NCBI GenBank assembly: GCA_030141605.1
Contig: JAQGDQ010000359.1
Location: forward strand, 62,001 to 126,000
Reading direction: 5' to 3'
Length of the DNA stretch: 64,000 nt
Source of the DNA: Tubiluchus corallicola
Taxonomy: Eukaryota; Priapulida; Priapulimorpha; Priapulimorphida; Tubiluchidae
Part shown: positions 1 through 12,600 of the stretch, piece by piece
Numbering within the stretch: the first letter of the stretch is position 1
Layout of the letters: each line of letters starts with the position of its first letter
Position numbers and translations under genes: made by a program
Notes under the pieces: model-generated
Seen by the model: only the letters and a program-made list of their open reading frames with translations
The model's database searches: none
What the model was told of the DNA's origin: nothing

Positions 1-624
1 CCAAAAACAGAAGATTAGTTTTACACAATGAAAGTAGAGGATGAGACTTTTAGTAAAAAAATAGAAGAGATAAGCAAGCAATGCAGTACTCTTTTTGAAT
101 ATAGAAAAGACAAATAATGTGGAATCGCATCGATGAAAGTTGAAAGGGTTACATTATCTCTTTCATGAAAATTTCTCTTTTAAGTAAAGGATAAATTCTT
201 CAGAAAATGGGGTTTTGCCCTTTTTTCAAAAGTTAAAGAAAAGAGAAGCGAGAAAAAGGCAGAAAAGTTCTTGCGAGAAACTCCCTTGTATTTCTTCTTC
301 AAAAGAAGCAGTCAAAGGGATCACAACACTCAATTAGACCAATCTTAAGAAAGACGCATTTTATAGCCAGGAGTAGTTTTGAGCAGTCAATAACCAGTTA
401 CCTAGTTATCCTGTCAACTTTGCAAAAATAAAACAAATGATAAATGTCTGAATTATTTTAAGATCATAAACATTTTGTTCTACTAATTCAGTTTGGTGAA
501 AAAAGTAAAGTTCAAGTTGGAATCAAACTTAATCTGAAAAATGCTTTGACTGCTGAGTGAAAGAAAAGCTCCTACGTTAAAACCGTACGAAGAAAAATTA
601 TGTTCAAAGCAAAATAATTTATAC
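1..624. other. CFAP54 intron sequence at the left edge
   Basis: This lies downstream, on the minus strand, of the last CFAP54 exon that I can place. That exon ends in a GTATAA donor, so the gene continues to the left. I see no convincing exon, repeat or RNA gene here. Confidence 0.5.
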
Positions 625-3600
625 CTCAACCATATGGCCATTTCTAGCCATTTGTTGTCCCAGCCAGGTGAGAGCTGCGACTATTTGGGAAGGGCAGCAT
701 CGACGGTTGTCGCCTACAAGGTTCACCATAGGTATGAGGTCATGTGACAGGTTGAAGTCACGTACGTTCATCAATACGTAATCCTGCTGAGACTTGATGA
801 CCGGCATTGAGGAAAATAAAACAGCCTACAAGACATAAAATTAAAAACAAAATTAACAATTACCTCAAAAAATGGAAGAACAAATGTAGTAAATGTTAGA
901 ATATCTCATAAAAATGCTAATGTTGTTGTTATTAATAATCACACAATAAGGGATTTTAAAAACAAGATGATCACCTTTTCACATTGGGATGTTTACAGCA
1001 GGATTTTTTTGATTAGCAGCTACTGTTATTGTGGTTGGTGCTGCTGTTGCTACTGTTGTTACTATCAGTAACATTGTGTGGCTACTCTCACTCATTTGCT
1101 ACTTACACTAAACACAGTACACAGAAAACAGTTTTAAAACCAAACAAAAAAATTAAGTATTGCGTTACCTGAAACATTTCTGATGCAAGAAGGCAAGCCT
1201 CAGCACGTTTATCTATCGTAACCGTGTAAATGTACTTAGCTATATTGCAGGCTATGACACCACCAAGCAAACAGCCCCATAGACCACAGAGATCTAACCA
1301 GACTAGAGGTCGATATTCAGACTGTGGAGCTGCTGAAGATGCTAGTTTTGATCTCCATATGGTTATTGCATCTTCAGTTTTTAATAATACATCTAAAGCT
1401 TTGCACCAGTTTAAAAATGCATGCCTAAATGACAAATGAAATTTTGAACACTTATTTTGTTTACATACTTTTCCAACGAAGACAAACAGCAATGGGTATT
1501 AATGTGTTACTATAATCAGATTACTTTTTATAGTAACAAGAAACATAACACAAGTACTCTGCTTAGTCTTGTAATCGTTAGTTCGGCAGTAATGTTACTA
1601 AATCTGCGTTACTTATCTACCAACGAATGACATTTTAAACTTGGGCTGTTTTAATCGTTTAGCTGATTTTCTTTTGTTTATCTCTATGGCAGTTTATTAC
1701 TTTGTTCAAATAATGACCTTATTTGACATTCAGACTGCTTGCCTGATAAAGCACTTCTGCAGCTGTAGCTCATTAAAGCCAGGCTTAATTCGGGAATACC
1801 TGGCCAAATGAAGCAGCAGGCTGAATGCTATTATTCAAGTACAGTAGTTTGCAATGGATAAGGGTGGCAAAGATCAGGTTTTGTGGTCAGTTCAGCAAGC
1901 AAGAGCTTTTGGCAAAGTTAATGGCAACATGGTCATTATTTTAATTTTGAAAACACAGAAAAACTAAATATAATAGTCTAGTGCAGAGACCCTGATGCAG
2001 GGACACTGTTATATGCATCTAAAAATTCTATGTTTCAGTGAATTCTGCTAGAAAAATTAACCTAGTAGCAGATATAGGTGTATTGCAGAAGCAATATTCT
2101 GATTTCACTAAAGCCAAAATGCACACTCAAACTAGCATACAAAAAGTAATGAGTAATCAGTAAGGGAATACCCTTGCTAAAGGTAATCAGTAATGAATAA
2201 TTTGATTACATTTTTTGGAAGTAATTAGTAATCATGACAGATTACTTTTCAAAAGTAATGAGCCAACATTGAAGCAAATACGATTTCAGCACTCTCGCTA
2301 CGAGAGCCACTATAATTTAAATTAAGGCTTTGTTGGTGAATATACAGTAGTTCAACTTTTTGTTGGTGATACACGGTATCTCATCTTTTAGGAAAACTAA
2401 ATAAATAGTGAAGCATGAAACATCTTAATATCTCAAATATATAAAGTATTAAGTTTTCACATTTATCTGAAGCCATATTTTAAGTATGCAACAATGATTT
2501 ACTTTATATACAATACAGTAAAAGTGGAATTACGGTAGGTCACTACATAGTCAAGCAATTCCAATTCTAATAATGTATTCACTTGAATGTTTGCACATTA
2601 ACTATATTGCTATACTGTTTGTAACATATTAATATGTGAACTTAAATTATTTACACAATGCAGCTATATATTATTGCAAACAACAGCCGACTAAACTGTG
2701 CCCATTGCCTCAAAAATATGTGCTAAACTTAAGACAAAAAAAGCTTTTTTAATCAGAAACCACTTAAATAATGTACACTATCACTTTAACTGAGGAAAAA
2801 ATTTAAAAAGCTCACATGTATAGCATTAGAAGCTATACATTTGAATATTTCTGCAAGATGCTAAAGCAGCAAGTACCGTCCTTGATTTTTTTACTTCCTT
2901 TCAAAAATGCAAATCTGTACTGGCAGTATTAATGTAATTTTCCTAAAACAAGGCTTCTTGTCGGATGGCCACAAACTCCAGCAAATAAACCAACAATACT
3001 AATATTACACTTAAGTTATCTATACGGCATTCAGCTACTGTTAATGCAAATTCAAACTGAGCACACTATCAATACCTCATGTTGCCCACAGAGAAGTAAA
3101 GATTGCCAAGCTCAAATAAACTCTGTGTCAACAGCGCTGTTTTGTTTGAAACTGTTTTTTCCTCTTCCAGCAAAGCCAGGGCATGTTTGTATGATGCAAG
3201 TGTTTCCGAAAAAGAAGAAGAAAGCACTGAAGCTGTGGTGGAGAATTCCGATGGCAGTGAAATGGTCTCCATCTTGCGAAGATCAACGACATCCGTTTCT
3301 GTGAACAAAACAATGAAACAGAATTATATGTGAGATGTCTTATCAAATAATTATCAAAAATATAGTAACATAATCACCTAACTTTGACTACTGTAATTAT
3401 TCATAACATCGAAAGCTGTTATGTAAAGAATTGCTGCTATGTATTTCTAAGATTTACCAGTGCGTTGAATTAGTTAACTTACCGGTACATTGAATCAGTT
3501 AACTTACCAGTACGTTGAATTAGTTAACTTACCGGTACATTGAACCAGTTGACTTACCAATAAGTTGAATTAGTTAACTTACCGGTACATTGAACCAGTT

Positions 3601-6600
3601 AACTTACCAGTACGTTGAATTAGTTAACTTACCTGTACTCAGTCTAATCATGTACAAAGTCAGAAGCTGCTGACTTTTCTCAAGGCAGTTCAGAACTTCG
3701 GGCTTGTCAACACTTGCACGTTCAATGAGTGCCATCGTAAATTCAGTATCGAGAGGAACGCAAGCTAACTTCAACCCATCTACAAAGTTATAAATATATG
3801 CATAAAACAAAACAAAAATGAGTGAGAATAGAACGTGTCATATGCGTCATGCTGAGATAACCTATGCACTCTTTTACTCTGTCTCGTGTGCCAGAGTTGA
3901 TTCATGCATTTTTTACGCCAGTTTCCAGCCCCGAGGTGAATTCCTGTTTTTTTATGTCCATTTGAACTTCCGGAGTTGATTCATGTACATTTTAATGTGA
4001 GTTTTCAGTCCCTAGGTTTTCATGCACTTTTTAAGTCAGTGTCCAGTCCCAAGGTTGATTCATGCACAGTTAACTTACCAGTACGTAGAATTAGTTAACT
4101 TACCAGTACATAGAATTAGTTAACTTATCTTGAAAGCTACTTTTTGGACTATCAGAATTGCTCTTACATGAGTCTTTTCAACATTTTTAATTGCTGCTCA
4201 GTGCAAAAAGTACAGGCCTGTCTGATATGCTTTGAGCATAATAGACAGCAAACTGACGTACCTGGATTTGCTCCGGACATTACCTCACAGTTCACTAGTC
4301 CTCTCAATAAACCTTTCATTATCAACTGTGTCTGCAAATACTCTTGTGGACTCGCTCTTAACAATGACAGCAGCTGCAGCTGCTTGCAGGGACCACCATT
4401 TAATTCTATTCGTTCTCTCAGTTGCTCTTGTGCATGCAATAGAAACATGCCTAACTTGGATGCACAGTTATCCCTGCAACAAGTATTTCAATTTCCATGA
4501 AAAAAACAGCAATTTGCTCAATAGTTTACAAATAAAGTGCATGTAAACATAAAGTTCATATCAAGAACGGATATGTAAAGCAACACATTCAACATATGGA
4601 CATAAAATACTACAGGAAGTCAAACAGTGTCCATCAGTTAATTAATATAATAATCGCATTGGTTAGTGAGCATATACAGACTGCACTTGCTGTCTGAATA
4701 ACGTAAATAATTATTTCTGTTTAAACAGTAATATAACAATAACACAAGTTTTCTAGGCACAGTGAATATTTGACACAAAAGGTCTTTTGCAGCCCGATGG
4801 CATGAAACTGAGGCATTTAGCAACAGTCTTTCGCCACCCAAGGTCATTTGCAGCCTGCGGGCATCAAATGGCAACCTTTTGCCACCCAAGGTCATTTGAA
4901 GCCTAATGGCATCAAATGGCAGCCCTTTACCACCCAAGGTCATTTGCAGCCTGCCGGCATCAAATGGCAGCCTTTTGCCACCCAAGGTCATATGAAGCCT
5001 AATGGCATCAAACAGCAGTCCTTTACCACCCAAGGTCATTTGCAGCCTGCTGGCATCAAATGGCAGCCTTTTGTCACCCACGGTCATTTGCAGCCTGATG
5101 GCATCATTAATGCCCAAGGCGAAGCCAATGGTGCTAAAGATGCCAGAGGGGTGAAATGACAGGATAAGGATGCAAATGTTCACGATGCTTAACAAAACTG
5201 GCGTTATTATTATCATAACTAATAATGACAATGTAAAACAAGAAATATTTCTTTATTAGTTTCTTATTTTCTCTGCTTATACAAAATTATATTTTAGATG
5301 TCATTTACTGTTATTCGTTGCAATTAATGCTATTAGAAGGCGTATTTTCATTGTCTCTTTCAGTAGCATTATTTTTTGGAATGATTCATTATGTTGCTAT
5401 TGACGACAAGTTGTGAATAGCCATTAACACCCGTTGCTATTGACGGCAGGATGTTAATGACCATTAACACCTGTTTGCTAATGACGACAAACAGTTGATA
5501 ATCATTGAGGCCTATCACTGGCTGCCACTGTTTAAATGGGGCCTGCATTCTAAACATTAATGTGCAGAGAATGCCTTTGCATTAGCTATAATAATAATTT
5601 AAATACGCCCAGAATTTATGTCCTGGCAAATTTAAAGTATGCGTCGTCATTCTGCCTTAAAATACACATCAAAAAACAACATCAAGAGCAATATCAATTT
5701 GGGCTGCTACCAACCATTGCTTGACAACTCTAATCACCCACGAAAAGAATGTCTGCTTAATCAATGATCATCAACTGGCAGTACTAATTGAAACTGTCAC
5801 ATCAGCACACACAACTTTAAATTTTTTAATTCAAAATTGTAAATATGAACTATCAAGATTGCACGAGCAATTTTATCTATAGAAACTACATGGTTATGAA
5901 AGTAAGAAACGGAAAATAAACCAGAGGTAATTACTGTATACTAGAAGTGGCATAGCATCAACTGTTTCTCTTCCATTACTATAAATAAAAGTTTATCTTA
6001 TGCCAACAAGTAGTCTTGAAAATCAGCTAAAATATAGGACATATTGAACACAACAATTTGAACCTACAGCCTTAAATGCAAAAGTGCACTGATAGGTTTG
6101 GTTTTGATCACAAATGAGGTTTAGCCATCATTTAATTAAATCCGTGTCTATATAATAACATCTCTAATCATATGATTGACTTCAGTGTTAATGTACTTAC
6201 CCTGACCAGGCCAAAAACTTAAAGCACAGATGAATTAACCGCTCCCACTTTTCTTCAAGATACAACACTTCCACAGCTGCCAGTGTGAAATTTGTGAGCA
6301 AAGATCGGTCCATCTTTCCTTCATCAAACCAGGTACCTGCTTTTAGACTACAGTCATCACCGAGGAAAGAACTGGAGAATGGTTCCTAATAAATAAAAAA
6401 ACCACAAATGATGTAGTTACAAAGTTACATAAAATTCTAGTATAGTGGTACAGCTACAACCTGTCTCCTGTGTTTTTTGAAATGAAAGTGCATTTATGCA
6501 GCTCTTTTGTCAAAGTTGACTGACTGAACCAAAGGCCAAATTGCCCCAAATCTAATTATTATAATTTATTCTTGTCACACGACTTTCTAGTAGAACATCT

Positions 6601-9600
6601 ACTGTCACTTATAGATCACAAAGGAAAGTTTCAGAGTCTTTACAATTTTTATGAGGGTATTATAATCATGTCTATTGTTCTGATTGTTTAGAAAAACATA
6701 CCTAGTGTTCTTTAGTTTGTATTATAAATAGCACAGATAAAACAATTGAGCATTTTAAAAATGTGACTTCCAAATTTAGTGTTTTAGATTCCAACATTTT
6801 GACAGCACAGTTAATCTGAACACATTAGAATTTTCAGCAGACACCTACTCAGACTTCATCTACAGTCAAACTGGAAGCGTTTGGATTGTGTCATGACACC
6901 TTTTAAATGTGCTTGTTCTCTCTAAGTTTAGAATCTGGCTATGCCCGTGTGTTAGTATAACTTGGCCTCTTTCAAGAAGCATAAGGAAGTCCTATCAGGA
7001 ATGTTGCAGTTGAATTCACACACCATGCCAGAAAATCAGTAATATGAATAACACCATGTAAGAATGCAAAATAAAATCACTAGCGAAACCTTATCCATAT
7101 CCGTTTCGAGGGCTACTTCTAAAGTACAGTCGAGAGCTGTGTACAGAGGACGCCACAAGTGCTTTCGCACAACATCTATAGAACAGGGCCACTTTGGATG
7201 ACAAGAAAGAATCAACAAATTGGTGTAGCTCTCCCAAATTGCTGCAAGTACATTCTGAAGAAGTGTCCAATGGTGCCCTCGATGGGCCAGAATCTAAAAC
7301 AAACGAGACTTAAAAAGTTAGACATCTAAACTGTATTTCCTAACAAATACTCATTGCTAATAAGATAATCATATATTGGTTAGCATTCCATCTATGACAA
7401 TGATAATATTAATAATAATAATATTATTATTAATTATTATTATTATTATTACTATTAATAATAATAATAAGACTAATTATTAGACTAATTATTAGAATAA
7501 TAAGACTAAGACTAATAATAATAAGACTAATTATTATTATTATTATTACTATTATAGTTAGAATAATAACAATAACCTTTAAAGCGAACTTTAAAGGCAA
7601 CACCTGCTACACCTGCCTGTTATGTGGCTTATATCAGCAACTGAAACAATGCCTATAACTACATAAGAAACTATCATAATCCAGCTTTTACCCTAAATGA
7701 TTTGCCAAGGTACCAATTCAAAATCTTTGGTAACCTGACCACAGCATCAAACTCATGACATCCCCAGACGAAAAGCAGATACTTTATTCACTACACTATG
7801 ATTGCCTCAGAGTATTTCATACAATGATAACTGTATATACGCTTAAAAGTGCCAAATTACATAGATATTTGTTGTACACAAATATTAATTTGTTGCATTG
7901 TGCACAATGTGTTTTTAACATTTATAACACCTTTTATAACACAAGTTCCTTATTTACGTAAGAAAACTTCACTAATTTTACGGAGATTAAACTGTGCACA
8001 TAAAAAACAGCAACAATTCAGTAAAACATTGCTCACCTACAAGCTTATTTTCAAAAAAAACCCTACAAAATAAAATCAAAAACAAAACAAACAATTAAAC
8101 CCTACTATAGCACGTTCCATGTGCTTGAAACTCTTTGCGACCATTTTTTCAGTGTCAGCAAGCAGCCCGTGACTGCGTTTGTCCTTAGGTCGGCGGTACC
8201 TTGACCCGGATTCCATGCTTCCCCGACGAGGCGTCTCAGTCGGCTTAGTAGTTTTCGCTGCATTTTCGGCAGCTAGTGATTCAGGCATGTTTTCAGTTTG
8301 TTGACTAAGCGGAAGAGACTGCAATCTGTCTGCGGCACTGGAGAGACTCGTACCAGTTGCACCTGTAGCATTCGTGGTAAGACTTCCACCATGACGTGGT
8401 TTAGGCATTGCAAGAGTGTCTGCCTTTTCTAAATGTAAGCTGAATTCACCTGTTTTGTCTAAAATAAGCAACAAAATTTTCAGTAAGACTTGTAATCCTA
8501 ATTCTATTGTTATGAAAAATAGTCGGTATTTTCTAGACTGACGAAAAACCCTGTATTTTTAGAAAGCTTGTGCACAAGCTTATATCAACTGACAATTTTT
8601 TTTACAAAAATAACCCCAAAATGAAGCTTGTGGCCACTAAAGGTGAGAATATGAATAAACAGGTTAAGAAAAATACATACTACTTGTAAGTGATAAGTAA
8701 TTTGATAATGATAAGTCATGCATCAATGATCTACTTGAAGCATCTGAGGTTAGTGAGGATGTTATAAAGGGGAAAAATACGATAAAGAACATCACAGTTA
8801 AGTCCAAAGAGATTTATATTTAAACAACTGTTCTGCATCAGGAAACGTCCAGAGTGAATGTATTAGAAACAATAGCAAGATTCTACAAGATGGGGGCAAA
8901 TTGTCGGCATTTGGGAAAATTGTCAAAAGGCCCTGAGAGCATCTTTTATTAAAGTCACAATCAAAGAGGCTTAAAGTAGCGATTAACGTTTGATAAGTAA
9001 GAGATGATCAATTTATAAACACAAACAATAACATCAGGAGTTATATATTTTCAAGCACAATGCAGGCATTCCCCATTTTGTTCTTAGACACTTCTGTAAG
9101 ATGTTTCTCCATCTAAGATCTAAGAACACAAATTACAACCAAGCAAGCAAACATATGACAGGTCGGGATGAAAAAACATTCATAGTCAGCAATTCAATAT
9201 TGCCATGGCGAGAAAAAGACAAACGCTTTGTGTTCTGTGTGTGAATTAAAGTTGACAAACCTACATTGGCAACTGGTCAGGATTTGTTCAGTGGGACTGT
9301 GTGGTAAGTAGTACACAGAGGTAAAAAATCAATTACTTCTGCACAATTACACTACAGAGATATAAGTTCCATAAATGCACTCAGTTAACTAATTAAACTA
9401 CTAAATGGACTAATTAGTATTAATTACAGAAGTGAGTTAGGTATAGGATCGATTTGACACTTAAAAATGACTGCATAAGGAAGGAACATTTTAGCATTGG
9501 CCACACTCATACTCCCAGCCATGCTAATTAAACCGCATTGCTACATATAACTCTACAGGTTAAGCAGCAGAAAGAAATTGTCTGTAAGAATAATTCATCG

Positions 9601-12600
9601 CATCAAGTGTTTCAATAGGCATTTTTTGGTACATTTTTAATAAAACTGACGATCTCTACATCTTAATAATATAACTACTGCTAACTTTTGAGCATAAGAT
9701 AAACAAGCATACCGTATAAAGTATGAACAATATTCGCCAGCTTTTTGTGCCAAACTGGAACTTCATGGGTCATAGTTACTTTCAAGCTTTTGCCTTTTTC
9801 TTCTGGCTGAACAATGGCACCCACAAAAGGCAGTGTGCACAGACCCGGCACCAGTGTGCAGCATTCTGTGGCAGAAAGTCTGATCCATTTCTGCTTTAAG
9901 TTTTTAGCCACAATGGATAGACAGGCCAAACCAAGAGTAAGATTTATCTGAAATTATAGTATAAAGATGGACATCTTCCCGACTTCATGCAAACTAACAA
10001 AAGGTCACTTTAGTTTTACGTTGCTGATTGTTATACTTGTTGATTGATTTCTTGCACTCCCCTCTCTTTCTGTCTCTATTTCTCTTTGTCCTTTCAAATT
10101 TATTACTAAACTATTAAAAGCATCTGCATCTTATGAAAATGCAGGAATGAGCCACTGTTGACGTCACACAACTCAGAGAATTTTTCGCTTCGCACAACAC
10201 ATTACTATCGAAAAATCGTTCACATCTCAGACAGAAACAAATTTTTCCAAAAACGAATGACCAATGGCCACCCTATAAATCAGAACGACGGTGATGTATA
10301 GAAGGTGTACAGTTGTGCCTGAACTCCAGAGAGGGTAAAAACAAACTCTATAGCAAGAACAAAATAAGTATGATGACTACTGAAGCAAAAGACAGACAGA
10401 CGAACGTATATACAAACAAACAGTCAAACAAACAAACAAACAACATACAAGCAAAGAGACAAACAAGCAAGTGAAGCAAACTGAGTGGCTATCAAAGAAA
10501 CAAAAAAATATCAAAAAACAGAACAAGCAAAACAAAACAAAGAATCAAACAAGTTCACAAACACAAAATTGTGATTCAGAATAACATGCCTGACTCCACC
10601 AAGGATTTTGCTCAGATAAAGCCTTCCTTCTATACAACTTGTTTTCATAAGATTCACGTAATTTGGGAATTTTCCTCTGTAATATCACTGCCGCTGCTTC
10701 ATCTAGTTCTTCGTCAGTTAGTAAAGGATCATTTAAATCTTTCACGACAATCTCTGGACGTGCTTTCTTTTTCTTTTCTTTTTGAAGTGGTTGTTTCTTT
10801 GTCTACCAAAAAAGAGAGTAAATATCCTAATGTCCAGACTCTTGTTGATCAAGTGATGTATAATTAATTAACTGATTAACTAACGAGGTGCAATTTCTAG
10901 ATATTTTACAATGACTTCAGGAAATCCCAAATGTTTAAATATTAAAAGCTTAATTCTATACCGAAGTGGTGATAGTTCAGCATCGACAAAAACAGATATG
11001 AATTCAAATACCAACATGGAAGAATGATCTTATTAGCTCAAAAGCAAACTGATCTTTGACGTACCCCTCTTTGCGGTGACTTAACGCGTTGTCTTTGGGC
11101 TCTCTTTGCCTCTAGTACAAGCTGTTTGTTTGCAAGCAACTTTAATACTTCATCACTCCAAGTCAAAGTTTCGTGGTAAAGTTCCTTGTCGAGGGCTTTC
11201 TGTAAAAACACCATCATCATAATCATCAGTAAGAGCAGTCTGCCATTTACCTAATTTCAGTAAAATTTTATAAAGTGGTATTTCTTAAAATATAAGTAAC
11301 GAAAAAGCCCACCTGAAGTAAATGAGCAGTGAACTCAACATATCTGGGGTGTCGACGAAACTTTATCAGTTCCTTATGCGCAAATGTACAGCTGTGTTGC
11401 AACAGGCAGAGGTGCATAATGTTAATATCTTCATTACCTGTGACACCAAGTTCACCTGACACTGAAAACACAAATAATTTAACATTATGAAGCTTAATAG
11501 TCAACACTAACCTATTAGCCTTTATTAAATGCAAGGCAGTCCTCTATGAAACTGGCACTAAACCATCTTTGAAATTAGTCACATATACAGTGAAAAATTG
11601 ATTAACTCGTATTCTGTGTCTTCAATGAAATTTGAATACAACAGCACTAAAATTTTGTGTGAGCATTTACCATAACAAGTTGATGATCAGATGCTCTGTA
11701 AAACAAAATCTGCAACCAAATCACTCACAACACCACCCTGTTGAAATGTATGAAGAAAAAACAAATCAGAATTGAACAGCAAAAAATATTTAAAACATTG
11801 AAAAACGCTATGCTGAAACTACTGTAGCTTGTTACCCGTGCTGATACCAGCTGAATGTGATCAAACGTTTCAGAATTTTGTTATCCTCTTCTATACTTTT
11901 ATGCAAATGCCTATTTATTTTATATTTCTTGTACAGTATTAAGATCCAGCTATAAAACGGAAATGCCCTACGTTAGCTTTATTAAATGCAGGAATAAGTC
12001 ATTCAACGCCTTTTGAGCTTCCACAAACTTTGGAATTCTCTACCATTACAACTGCAATAAATGAATCGGTTGATAACTTTAAAAATTTGAAACTTTGATG
12101 ATGTTTCAACATGTCTGCACGCAAGTTGAAGTATATTTGTGCATCATATTGTATTTCTTATATTAATTCTATTAAATTTTTAATTTACGGAATAATATGC
12201 TACCTGGAACACATTCTGCAGAAATCTAGCCTAATTAAAAATATCATCACCAGTGATGAAACATAAGTCATCTTTATTCCAAAAATTCCAAGTTTGTGAT
12301 TGTGTTCAAACGTTTCAGAATTTAATTGTGAACTGCTTGCAAAATCCATCACACCCAGGGGTTGGGTTAACATCAACTTCAGGTAAAACGCAAATTTTAC
12401 ACAACTGCATCAGCCCAAATACCAAGTAAAACAAACAAAGAACTACATTTCAGAAAAAAATGACAAAACACATATACCTGGTACTAAAAATTTAAAAATG
12501 TCAACTTCCAGTGCTCTTGTTTGCAACAAGCCAAAATTCTTGAAGTGAATGACAGCTTTTATCTGACTGCTTAGGCTATGGCTAGTATCCATACTTGAAG

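Noticed and set aside
5369-5557. Minus-strand ORF with splice-like borders, considered as an exon between CFAP54 exons 29 and 30
   Set aside because: It overlaps a three-copy 41-bp tandem repeat, and exon 30 starting at 4473 already joins exon 29 in phase.
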